From Alphaproteobacteria bacterium (GTDB taxonomy: Bacteria; Pseudomonadota; Alphaproteobacteria; UBA9219), in the NCBI GenBank assembly GCA_028866275.1, contig JAGWIK010000019.1, positions 1 to 38,581 of the forward strand: a stretch of 38,581 bases of DNA. The letters run 5' to 3'. Made by a program: the position numbers and the translations under genes. Position 1 is the first letter of the stretch. The number at the start of each line of letters is the position of its first letter. Shown in pieces: positions 6,854 through 15,026 of the stretch. Below the pieces are notes generated by a model that ran no database searches, was not told the origin of the DNA, and saw only the letters and a program-made list of their open reading frames with translations.

Positions 6854-8164
6854 ATGTCGGGTGTGTGGCGGTTGTGGGCCGGGCTGGAGGCGGTGAAACG
6901 GGCGGCGTTCGACAAGATCGCGACCAATGTCATGGTCGCCGATACGTCTTACAGGATCGTTTATATGAATCCGGCGGTTATCGCGTTCCTGCGCGAGGCC
7001 GAGGCGGAGATGCGCAAAGACCTGCCCCATTTTCGCGTCGATAAGCTGCTGGGGCAGAAAATCGATGTTTTCCATAAAAATCCCGCGCATCAACGCGGCC
7101 TTCTGGACGGGTTGAAGGGACGGCATCAGGCCACCATTCGCGTCGGCGCGCGCACCTTTGATTTAAACGCCAATGCGTTGTTTGGCCGGTGGGGCGCGCG
7201 CATCGGCACGGTGGTCGAATGGGCCGACGCGACGCATCGCATTCAGAATACCGATTATGCCGGGCAGATTGCGGCCATCGGCAAGTCGGAGGCGGTGGTC
7301 GAATATACGCTCGACGGCGTTGTGATAAAGGCCAATGCCAACTTTCTGGCGGCGATGGGATATGAAGAACATGAAGTCGTCGGCCAGTCGTGCGGCCTGT
7401 TCGCGCCCGCCGATATCCGCGACGGCGGCGAGGATGACGGCATGTGGGAGGCCTTGCGCGCGGGCGAATATCGCGCCGGAGAATTCCGCCGCGCGGCCAA
7501 GGGCGGGCGCGAGGTGTGGTTGCAGGCGTCGTATAATCCCATTCTCGATGTGCAGGGGCGGCCGGCCAAGATCGTGATGTTCGCGTCCGACGTCACCAGG
7601 CAGGTGATGGCGCGCAAACGTAGCGAGCATATCAACGCCATTATGCAAAGCGTCGCGGCGGGCGCGGAAGAGCTTAACACCTCGGTGCGCGAAATCGCCG
7701 AGGCGATGGTGCGGTCGAAAGACACCGCCGCAGGGGCGCAGGAAAAAGTCGACGCCGCCGACCGCACCACGCAGCGGTTGAGCGACGTCGCGCAGTCGAT
7801 GGGCAATATCGTCGATATGGTCGGCGGTATTACCAGCCAGATTAATTTGCTGGCGTTGAACGCCACGATTGAATCGGCGCGCGCCGGCGATGCCGGTCGC
7901 GGCTTTGCCGTCGTCGCCAACGAAGTTAAAAGCCTGGCGGCGCAGGCCAAAAACGCGACCGACCAGATCACCCATGAAATCAACGGTATGAAAGTTATTT
8001 TCGGCGATATCGTCGGCGGGTTGACCGAAATCAAACGGTCGATCGAACAGGTGCGCGATTATGTCGGGTCGACCGCCGCCGCGGTCGAGGAGCAAAGCGC
8101 GGTCGCCAGTGAAATGTCATCAAGCATGCAAAGGGCGGCCGCCGAAGCCGCCCAATTGGGATAG
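6854..8164 (+). CDS. Soluble PAS-PAS methyl-accepting chemotaxis protein
   Basis: A 436-residue chemoreceptor without membrane segments. Two PAS domains come first: about 18-115 ([17 protein letters not shown]) and about 118-245 (a [18 protein letters not shown] strand-helix, closed by PILDVQGRP and IVMFASDVT). After a short linker the MCP signalling hairpin runs from about 260 to the end, with the invariant tip [20 protein letters not shown], then [15 protein letters not shown]. It should sense a cytoplasmic cue, perhaps redox or a bound cofactor, and control CheA. The return helix is short and no CheR-docking pentapeptide is visible. The chosen ATG has an AAAGGGAT ribosome site; an upstream in-frame ATG lacks one. 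No other chemotaxis gene is nearby. Confidence 0.9.
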   Translation: MSGVWRLWAGLEAVKRAAFDKIATNVMVADTSYRIVYMNPAVIAFLREAEAEMRKDLPHFRVDKLLGQKIDVFHKNPAHQRGLLDGLKGRHQATIRVGARTFDLNANALFGRWGARIGTVVEWADATHRIQNTDYAGQIAAIGKSEAVVEYTLDGVVIKANANFLAAMGYEEHEVVGQSCGLFAPADIRDGGEDDGMWEALRAGEYRAGEFRRAAKGGREVWLQASYNPILDVQGRPAKIVMFASDVTRQVMARKRSEHINAIMQSVAAGAEELNTSVREIAEAMVRSKDTAAGAQEKVDAADRTTQRLSDVAQSMGNIVDMVGGITSQINLLALNATIESARAGDAGRGFAVVANEVKSLAAQAKNATDQITHEINGMKVIFGDIVGGLTEIKRSIEQVRDYVGSTAAAVEEQSAVASEMSSSMQRAAAEAAQLG

Positions 8165-8226
8165 ATTAGGCGTTGCCCCGCCGCGGGCTTTTGTTTAGCC
8201 TCTGCCTTCTTTTCGGGAGGGGTTCC

Positions 8227-8703
8227 ATGACGCACCGCCGCGCCGTGATCGGTTTTTACATGATGGCTTTTATCGGCCTTGCCGACCAGATCAGCAAATG
8301 GCTGATTCTGGACCGGCTGAACGATGTCGAACGCACCGTTGCCGTGACGCCGTTCCTGAATTTCGTTCTGGTGTGGAACAAGGGCGTGACTTTCGGCATT
8401 TTGAGCCATCTGACCGGCGCGCATGACATGCCTTATGTGCTGGCGGGGGTGGCGGGGGTCATTCTGTTGCTGTTGGGGCGGTGGTTGTGGCGGACGAATT
8501 CGACTGTGGTGGCGCTGGCGCTGGGGTTGATTATGGGCGGCGCCATTGGCAATGTCATCGACCGGATGCGTTACGGCGCGGTTGTCGATTTTCTGGATTT
8601 TTATTACAAAAATTATCATTGGTACGCGTTTAACGTCGCCGATGCGTCGATTGTGACGGGCGTTGCGCTTCTGCTGCTAGATGGTATGCTCAAAGGCGAA
8701 TAG
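8227..8703 (+). CDS. lspA: Lipoprotein signal peptidase (signal peptidase II)
   Basis: A 158-residue inner membrane aspartyl protease that cleaves prolipoprotein signal peptides after diacylglycerol transfer. Four membrane helices are evident. The catalytic aspartates are Asp112 in GNVIDRMRYGAVVDF and Asp139 in FNVADASIVTG, and the VWNKGVTFGIL motif (usually N-x-G-x-x-FG) is present. The ATG at 8227 follows GGGAGGGG, whereas a possible upstream start adds a non-conserved leader. Its neighbour 30 bases downstream is a lipoprotein, a natural substrate, which is a common arrangement in alphaproteobacteria. Confidence 0.95.
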   Translation: MTHRRAVIGFYMMAFIGLADQISKWLILDRLNDVERTVAVTPFLNFVLVWNKGVTFGILSHLTGAHDMPYVLAGVAGVILLLLGRWLWRTNSTVVALALGLIMGGAIGNVIDRMRYGAVVDFLDFYYKNYHWYAFNVADASIVTGVALLLLDGMLKGE

Positions 8704-8733
8704 CCTTTCCTCGTTCTTTCCCGGGTGTTTCCC

Positions 8734-9285
8734 ATGGTTTCATCGCGTTCTTTTTTCCTGTTCGGCCTTGCCGCGCTGACCCTGATGACGGGGGCGTGCA
8801 GCAATACGCGCGAGGATCTGGGGCTGGGGCGCAATCCGCCCGACGAATTCGCGGTGGTCGATCATCCGCCTTTGTCGATGCCGCCGGATTTTGCCTTGCG
8901 TCCGCCGCGTCCGGGCGCGCCGCCGTTGCAGACCATCGACCCGTCGGCCCGCGCGCAGGATGCCGTGTTCGGCGGCGCGCCGCCGGCGCAGGCCGCCGAT
9001 TTGTCGCCGGGCGAAAAGGATTTGCTGGCCGCCGCCGGCGCCGACAAGGCCAACCCGGATATCGGCGCGATTATCAATCGCGAGTCGTCGCAGAAAACCG
9101 CGGCTTCGCCGCATTTGGTCGAACGGCTGACCGACTGGACGTCGGACGATGAAAAACCGGCGACGGTCGTCGATGCCGCCGCCGAAGCCGCGCGTATCAA
9201 AAAAGCGCAGGCCGATCATCAGCCCGTCGATTCCGGCGCAACGCCGGTTATCGAAAAACAGCAAAGCGGCTGGTTGGGGTTGTGA
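8734..9285 (+). CDS. DUF3035-family lipoprotein, BamF-like
   Basis: A 183-residue lipoprotein of the DUF3035 family, whose Caulobacter member BamF is a non-essential part of the outer membrane beta-barrel assembly complex. The signal peptide FFLFGLAALTLMTGA leads to a lipidatable Cys; the residues before it (TGA-C) are a loose rather than perfect lipobox. The first mature residues contain RNPPDEFAVVDHPPLSMPPDF, the conserved core of this family, followed by a Pro/Ala-rich linker and a charged C-terminal part. The stop codon overlaps the ATG of the next M16 peptidase gene by one base (TGATG), so translation is probably coupled. Membership of BamF is inferred from family and context. Confidence 0.8.
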   Translation: MVSSRSFFLFGLAALTLMTGACSNTREDLGLGRNPPDEFAVVDHPPLSMPPDFALRPPRPGAPPLQTIDPSARAQDAVFGGAPPAQAADLSPGEKDLLAAAGADKANPDIGAIINRESSQKTAASPHLVERLTDWTSDDEKPATVVDAAAEAARIKKAQADHQPVDSGATPVIEKQQSGWLGL

Positions 9286-10700
9286 TGCTGCGGGTGTTTT
9301 GCAAGGGTATGCTGGCCGGGTTGGTTTTGATGGCCCTGGGCGGGGCGGCGCAGGCCGCCGTTTTTTATCCTACCAGCTTTACGCTCGCCAACGGATTGCA
9401 GGTCGTGGTCGTGCCCGATCATCTGGCGCCCGTGGTCAACCAAATGGTGTGGTACAAAGTCGGCGCGGCGGACGAGGTGCCGGGCAAGAACGGGCTGGCG
9501 CATTATCTGGAGCATCTGATGTTTCGCGGCACCGACGAGATCGGCCCCGGCGAATTCAGTAAGATTATCGCCGCGCAGGGCGGGCAGGATAACGCTTTTA
9601 CGTCTTATGACTATACGGCGTTTTATGAAGAGGTCGCCGCCGACCGGCTGCCGATGATCATGCAGATGGAAGCCGATCGCATGCAGCATCTGCATATCGA
9701 CGCGCAGACCGCCGTGCCCGAATTGCGCGTCGTGCTGGATGAACGGCAGCAGCGCACCGATAACGATCCGGAAGGACGTTTTCTGGAACGGCTGGATCAC
9801 CGATTTATGCCCGACGGCTATCCCTATGGGCGGCCGGTTATCGGGTGGAAGCGCGAAATCGAGAAATTGACGCCCAAGGATGCCGAGGATTTTTATCGCG
9901 CCCATTACGCGCCGAACAATGCCGTGGTTGTGATAACCGGCGATGTCAGGGTCGAGGATGTCATGCGGCTGGCCGCGGCGACCTATGGCCGCGTGCCGCG
10001 TCACAAGGTCGCCCCGCGCCATGTGTTCGGCCCCGCGCCGTTGCCGAAAACGCACCGGTTTAAAATGGTCGATGCGGGCGTCGACCAGCCGGAGATCGTC
10101 TGGCGGTTTGCCGTGCCGTCATACGCGACGCAGAAAAACAACGAAGCCTATGCCTATGAAGTTCTGGCCGAAGCGTTGGACGACGGCGAAACGGGCGTGT
10201 TGTATCATCGCCTGGTCGCGCAGCGCGGGTTGGCCAGCGCGGTGGAAACTGCCTATGACCCCGATGCGCGCGGCGAGACGAGTTTGACGATTGCGGCATC
10301 GCCGCGTCCGGGGCGCGGCAGCGCGGCAGACCAGACGGCGCGGCTGGCCAGGGCGATGCGCGAAAGCCTGAAAGATATTGCCGCGCGAGGGCTCGACGCC
10401 GCGACGGTCGGCGCGGCCAAAAAACGCATGGAGCGTTCGGCGGTATTCGCGCGCGACGGTTTGAGCGCGGCCGGATATATTTTCGGTTCCGCTCTGGCCA
10501 CGGGGCACAAGGTGGCCGATGTCGAGGCGTGGCCCGACCGTATCGACGCCGTGACCGTCGACGAGGTGAATGCGGCCCTGCGCGCGCTGGCGTCGACGCC
10601 GCGCGAAACCATGGGATTGTTGTTGCCCGACCCGCATGCCTCGCCCGCGGCGCGGGATGCGGCGCAGCCTTTGCTCGGGCAGGGCGCGGAGATACGATGA
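9285..10700 (+). CDS. M16 family zinc metallopeptidase, catalytic subunit, exported
   Basis: A 471-residue pitrilysin-type peptidase with a signal peptide (MLAGLVLMALGGAAQA). The inverted zinc motif is H73-Y-L-E76-H77 within GLAHYLEHLMFRG, and the distal Glu ligand lies in the VVLDERQQRTDN segment. The N-terminal M16 lobe (about 35-190) is followed by the C-terminal M16C lobe (about 195-440). It is about half the length of pitrilysin and so needs a partner, supplied by the next gene, which lacks the zinc motif and overlaps by 4 bases. The site of action is the periplasm. The ATG at 9285 overlaps the stop of the lipoprotein gene. Confidence 0.92.
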   Translation: MLRVFCKGMLAGLVLMALGGAAQAAVFYPTSFTLANGLQVVVVPDHLAPVVNQMVWYKVGAADEVPGKNGLAHYLEHLMFRGTDEIGPGEFSKIIAAQGGQDNAFTSYDYTAFYEEVAADRLPMIMQMEADRMQHLHIDAQTAVPELRVVLDERQQRTDNDPEGRFLERLDHRFMPDGYPYGRPVIGWKREIEKLTPKDAEDFYRAHYAPNNAVVVITGDVRVEDVMRLAAATYGRVPRHKVAPRHVFGPAPLPKTHRFKMVDAGVDQPEIVWRFAVPSYATQKNNEAYAYEVLAEALDDGETGVLYHRLVAQRGLASAVETAYDPDARGETSLTIAASPRPGRGSAADQTARLARAMRESLKDIAARGLDAATVGAAKKRMERSAVFARDGLSAAGYIFGSALATGHKVADVEAWPDRIDAVTVDEVNAALRALASTPRETMGLLLPDPHASPAARDAAQPLLGQGAEIR

Positions 10701-12055
10701 TGCGTGTGATGGCAAAAATATATCTTGTCCTTTTGATGTTCTGCCTGTGCGGCGCGGCGCCGGCGCGGGCGGTTCAGATCGAGGAAGTCACGGCGCCGGA
10801 AACGGGCGTCAAGGCGTGGCTGGTCGAAGATCACCGGCTGCCCGTTATTTCCATGCAGGTGGCGTTCCGCGGCGGCAGCGAGCAAGACCCCGCCGACAAG
10901 CAGGGGCTGGCGACGCTGACGATGAATTTGTTGACCGAAGGCGCGGGGCCGTATGACGCGGCCGCGTTCCAGCGCATGCTGACCGACCGGTCGATCAGCC
11001 TGTCTTTTGACGCGGGGCGCGATACGCTCAATGGCGGGTTGAAGTGCCTGAGCGCGGACAAGGCCAGGGCTTTCGATATGCTGCGGCTTGCGTTGACGCA
11101 GCCGCATTTCGCGCTACGCGATGTCGAACGGTTGCGCGCGGGCCAGCTTGCCGCCGTGCGCCAGCAGATCGGCGATCCCGATTGGCAGGCGCGTTACGCG
11201 TTGTTTTCGGAAATTTATGGCGCGCATCCCTATGGCGAACGTCATTTAGGATCGACACAGACGCTGCAGGCGATCACGCTTGACGATATCCGGCATTTTG
11301 CCGCCGATCATCTGGCGCGCGACAATGCGATTATTGCCGTGGCCGGCGACATCACGCCCGACGATCTGGCGGCCGCGCTTGACAGGATTTTTGCCGGATT
11401 GCCCGCGCAGGCCAAACTGACGCCCATTGCCGACGTGCCCGATTGGGGGCATTTCCCGCCGACGGTGGTCAAGCGCGCCGGCACGCAGACCGAGATTATG
11501 TTCGCGATGCCCGGGCCCAAGCGCGACGATCCCGATTGGTATGCGGCGCAGATCGCCAATTACATTCTGGGCGGCGGCGGGTTTGCTTCGCGATTGATGC
11601 ATGATGTGCGCGACGAAAAAGGGTTGACCTATGGGATCGAAACGCTGCTGGCCCCCGCCGACCATGGCGGGTTGATCATCGGCGAAGCCGCCGTCGATAA
11701 TCCCAAAGTTCCGGAGGCGTTGGCGACCATACGCGACACGATGCGGCATTTTTACGACGATGGCGCGACGGGCAAGGAAATCGCCGCCGCCAAGGATTAC
11801 CTGACCGGCGCGATGCCGTTGAATTTGACATCGACCGACAAAATCGCCGCGATGCTGGTTGCCGTGCAGCGCGACCATTTGGGGCGGGATTATCTTGACC
11901 GTTATGACGGGTTGATCCGCGGCGTGACCAAGGACGACGTCGCGCGGGCGATCGATCATTGGTTTGACCCCGATAACGTCACCGACGTTATGGTCGGGGA
12001 TCCCGCGGCTTCGGCCCTGCGCGACGCGCAAATCAAGGAACAGGTACGGCAATGA
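10697..12055 (+). CDS. M16 family protein, non-catalytic partner, exported
   Basis: A 452-residue M16 homologue with a signal peptide (YLVLLMFCLCGAAPARA). At the place of the zinc motif it reads GLATLTMNLLTEGAG, so both histidines and the first Glu are lost and it cannot bind zinc. The C-terminal lobe keeps MHDVRDEKGLTYGIET, the Arg/Tyr motif that M16B partner subunits use to hold substrate in the shared chamber. With the preceding active subunit it should form a heterodimeric periplasmic peptidase. Start and stop overlap both neighbours (ATGA type), showing tight coupling upstream with the active subunit and downstream with pgi. Confidence 0.92.
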   Translation: MMRVMAKIYLVLLMFCLCGAAPARAVQIEEVTAPETGVKAWLVEDHRLPVISMQVAFRGGSEQDPADKQGLATLTMNLLTEGAGPYDAAAFQRMLTDRSISLSFDAGRDTLNGGLKCLSADKARAFDMLRLALTQPHFALRDVERLRAGQLAAVRQQIGDPDWQARYALFSEIYGAHPYGERHLGSTQTLQAITLDDIRHFAADHLARDNAIIAVAGDITPDDLAAALDRIFAGLPAQAKLTPIADVPDWGHFPPTVVKRAGTQTEIMFAMPGPKRDDPDWYAAQIANYILGGGGFASRLMHDVRDEKGLTYGIETLLAPADHGGLIIGEAAVDNPKVPEALATIRDTMRHFYDDGATGKEIAAAKDYLTGAMPLNLTSTDKIAAMLVAVQRDHLGRDYLDRYDGLIRGVTKDDVARAIDHWFDPDNVTDVMVGDPAASALRDAQIKEQVRQ

Positions 12056-13629
12056 GCGTGACGAAAACACCCGCATGGCAGGCCTTGGCCGATCATGCCG
12101 CCGCCGCGCGCGGACGCGGATTTGATACGCTGTTCGCGGCCGATGCGGCGCGGGTGACGGCGTGCCGGATTTCCGTCGATGGTTTGCGCCTGGCCTATGC
12201 GTTCCAGAATGTCGATGCGCAGACCGTGGGGTTGTTGACGGCGCTGGCGGCGCAGCAGAAGGTGGCCGATTGGCGCGCCCATATGTTCGCGGGCGGCAGG
12301 ATCAACGCTACGGAAAACCGCGCCGTGCTGCACACCGCCTTGCGCCAGCGCGGCGATGCGCCGGTTCTGGTCGATGGCGTCGATATCATACCGGAAATGC
12401 GCGCCGTGCAGAAACGCATGGCCGCCTTTGTCGACGATGTGCGGTCGGGGCAATGGCGCGGCGCGACGGGGAAACCCATGCGCCATATTGTGAATATCGG
12501 CATCGGCGGGTCCGATCTGGGGCCGCGCATGGCGGCGTTGGCGTTGCGGCCTTTTGTGACGGGCGTGGATGTGCATTTTGTCGCCAATGTCGACGCGTTC
12601 GATCTGAACAATGTTCTGGACAAAATCGATGCCGCGCAAACTTTGTTCGTTGTGGCGTCGAAAACCTTTACGACGCAGGAGACGTTGTTGAATGCGCGGT
12701 CGGCGCGGCAGTGGCTGGTGGAAAAACTGGGCGAGGGGGCGGTCAAGAAACATTTCGTCGCCGTGTCCGTGAACGCCGGCGAAGTCGAAAAATTCGGCAT
12801 TCATGCCGACAATATGTTTCCGATGTGGGGTTGGGTCGGCGGGCGGTACAGCCTGTGGTCCGCCGTCGGGCTTAGCCTTGCGCTGGCGATCGGCAACGCG
12901 CATTTCCGCGCGTTGCTTGACGGCGCGGCGGCGATGGACGACCATTTCCGCACCGCGCCGCTGGAGGCCAATATGCCGGTGATGATGGCGATGCTGGGCA
13001 TATGGAATCGCAATTTTCTGGGGATGCCCGCGCTGGCCGTTTTGCCTTATTGCGAACGGTTGCGGGAATTGCCGCGTTATCTGCAACAGCTGGAAATGGA
13101 AAGCAACGGCAAGTCGGTGACGCGCGCGGGCGCGCCGGTTCAGTGCGATACCACCCCCGCTTTGTTCGGCGAGTGCGGCACCGTCGGCCAGCACAGTTTC
13201 CATCAATGGCTGCATCAAGGCACGACGCCGGTGGCCGCCGATTTCATCGGCGTGGCGCGCGACGATCTGGGCAAACCCGAACATCATCGGGCCTTGATGT
13301 CGAATATGGCCGCGCAAATGGCGGCTTTGGCCTTTGGGCAGAAGCGGCCGGCCGCGCCGCACGACAATTATCCCGGCGGGCGGGCGTCGAGCCTTATCCT
13401 TGTCGACGATCTGACGCCGCGCGCGTTGGGGATGTTGCTGGCGCTTTACGAGCATAAAGTCTTTGTGCAGGGCGTTGTGTGGGATATCAATTCCTTCGAT
13501 CAGCCGGGTGTCGAGCTTGGCAAGCGGTTGGCCAAGGGGCTGGAAAGCGGATCTCTGGCCGAAGGGAGCGGTATGGAAAAGACGGTTCTGGCGGGGTTTT
13601 ATGACGCTTTTTTGTCGGGGACGGCCTGA
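12052..13629 (+). CDS. pgi: Glucose-6-phosphate isomerase
   Basis: A 525-residue cytoplasmic enzyme that interconverts glucose 6-phosphate and fructose 6-phosphate. Family motifs are present in order: INATENRAVLHTALR, VNIGIGGSDLGPRMA for phosphate binding, VASKTFTTQETLLNA, WGWVGGRYSLWSAVG (PGI signature 1), QQLEMESNGKSV with the catalytic-site Glu, GECGTVGQHSFHQWLHQG, and NSFDQPGVELGK (signature 2). The length is slightly shorter than the 549 of E. coli. It overlaps the M16 gene by 4 bases. A glycolytic gene behind an envelope peptidase pair is most likely a positional operon with no direct functional link. Confidence 0.97.
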   Translation: MSVTKTPAWQALADHAAAARGRGFDTLFAADAARVTACRISVDGLRLAYAFQNVDAQTVGLLTALAAQQKVADWRAHMFAGGRINATENRAVLHTALRQRGDAPVLVDGVDIIPEMRAVQKRMAAFVDDVRSGQWRGATGKPMRHIVNIGIGGSDLGPRMAALALRPFVTGVDVHFVANVDAFDLNNVLDKIDAAQTLFVVASKTFTTQETLLNARSARQWLVEKLGEGAVKKHFVAVSVNAGEVEKFGIHADNMFPMWGWVGGRYSLWSAVGLSLALAIGNAHFRALLDGAAAMDDHFRTAPLEANMPVMMAMLGIWNRNFLGMPALAVLPYCERLRELPRYLQQLEMESNGKSVTRAGAPVQCDTTPALFGECGTVGQHSFHQWLHQGTTPVAADFIGVARDDLGKPEHHRALMSNMAAQMAALAFGQKRPAAPHDNYPGGRASSLILVDDLTPRALGMLLALYEHKVFVQGVVWDINSFDQPGVELGKRLAKGLESGSLAEGSGMEKTVLAGFYDAFLSGTA

Positions 13630-13727
13630 GAAATCGGGCGGATGCCGGCGATTGTAAGGTTTCGTTAAAGGATGGCTGTAACAATTGACGTGTTATAACG
13701 CGCGATTGAACGAGCCGGCGATTCAAG

Positions 13728-14987
13728 ATGTCGAGTGAAGAAAGCAAGGAACCGCTGCGCCTGACGCCCGAAGAATTCAGCGTCGTGTTGCGTAAGCATA
13801 AAATGTTTCGCCAGGCCCGCGTCGGCGGCGCGCGCGCCATGTTGCGCCGTTATGACCTGACGGGGCATAATTTATCCGAATGCGATTTGTCGCATGCCGA
13901 CCTGACCGGGGCGGTGCTGCGCGACGTCAATGCCTATGCCGCGATTTTCGATTATTGCATTTTTTTCGGCGCGGATTTGCGGTTCTGCAATTTGCGCAAT
14001 GCCAAATTGGTGCGCGCCGATTTGCGCGGCGCGTGCCTGCGCGGCGCGTCGTTGATCTGCGCCGATTTGACCGGCGTCGATCTGCGCGAAGGGATGCTGG
14101 CCGATACCGACAAAAACGGCGATATTGTTGCGGTGAATCTGGGCATGCCCAATTCGGAAACCGGCGGCGCGGATCTGAGCGGCGCGAACCTGTCCGACGC
14201 GCGGCTGTCGGGGGCGGTTGCCGCCGGAACGAATTTCAGCGACGCCACGATGCGCAGTTGCAAGATTGTGCGCGCCAATCTTAACGGCGCGAATTTTTCC
14301 GGCGCTAATCTGGAAGGGGCGGACTTTACGTCGAGCGAATTGACGTCGGCCAATTTGCGCGGTGCGATATTGACCAACACCGCCATTAATATTTCCAGCC
14401 TTGCCAAGGCCAGCCTTGACGGGGCGATGACCAATCTGCCGATGGGGCCGACGGCCAAGGATTTGCCCGCGCCGCTGGATGAAATGCTGCGCCGTCATAA
14501 TGCCTGGGTGTTGTCGAACGGCAAGTCGGGCATGCCGCTTGATATCAGCGGCCACGATATGCGCGGCACCGCCATTTTCGCGCGCGCCAATCTGACGCTG
14601 ATGAAGGCCGATCATGCCACCTTGTACGGGCTTAATATGGTCGATGCGCAGATTCAGGCGGCGTCGCTGCGCAATGCCGATATGCGTTATATCAACGGCG
14701 AACGGGTGGACGGGCGCGGCGCGGATATGATCGGGGCGCGTCTGGTTAACGCCAATCTGCGCGGCGCCAAATTCTATCCGTTGGTGTTGCCGCAGGGCAC
14801 CACGATTCATTCCAACCTGTCGGGCGCCGTTTTGCGGTATGCCAATCTGGTCGATGCCGATTTAAGGCAGGTCAAGCTGTGCAATGCCGATCTGTCTTAT
14901 GCTGATTTGACGGGGGCCAATCTGCAGGGGGCCGATCTGACCGGGGCGAACCTGACCGGCGCGCGGGGCGATTTGATCGCCGAATAA
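13728..14987 (+). CDS. Pentapeptide-repeat protein
   Basis: A 419-residue protein composed mostly of A(D/N)LxG-type pentapeptide repeats, which stack into a right-handed quadrilateral beta helix. Repeats start near residue 45 (SECDLSHADLTGAVLRDVNA), are interrupted at about 240-275 by a helical insertion (LDEMLRRHNAWVLSNGKSG), resume, and end with clean copies such as ADLTGANLQG. The first 40 residues are helical and charged (LTPEEFSVVLRKHKMF). There is no signal peptide or membrane anchor. The function is unknown; some relatives mimic DNA and protect gyrase, others act as scaffolds. It is preceded by a 98-base gap without a clear promoter and followed 39 bases later by mutL. Confidence 0.9.
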   Translation: MSSEESKEPLRLTPEEFSVVLRKHKMFRQARVGGARAMLRRYDLTGHNLSECDLSHADLTGAVLRDVNAYAAIFDYCIFFGADLRFCNLRNAKLVRADLRGACLRGASLICADLTGVDLREGMLADTDKNGDIVAVNLGMPNSETGGADLSGANLSDARLSGAVAAGTNFSDATMRSCKIVRANLNGANFSGANLEGADFTSSELTSANLRGAILTNTAINISSLAKASLDGAMTNLPMGPTAKDLPAPLDEMLRRHNAWVLSNGKSGMPLDISGHDMRGTAIFARANLTLMKADHATLYGLNMVDAQIQAASLRNADMRYINGERVDGRGADMIGARLVNANLRGAKFYPLVLPQGTTIHSNLSGAVLRYANLVDADLRQVKLCNADLSYADLTGANLQGADLTGANLTGARGDLIAE

Positions 14988-15026
14988 ACCGTGGACTTGG
15001 CGGCCTGCTGTCTTTAACTTCGGCTT

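Noticed and set aside
10529-10696. Upstream extension of the second M16 gene into the first
   Set aside because: The extension is Arg-rich shadow sequence; the ATG at 10697 with an ATGA overlap and a signal peptide directly behind it is better.
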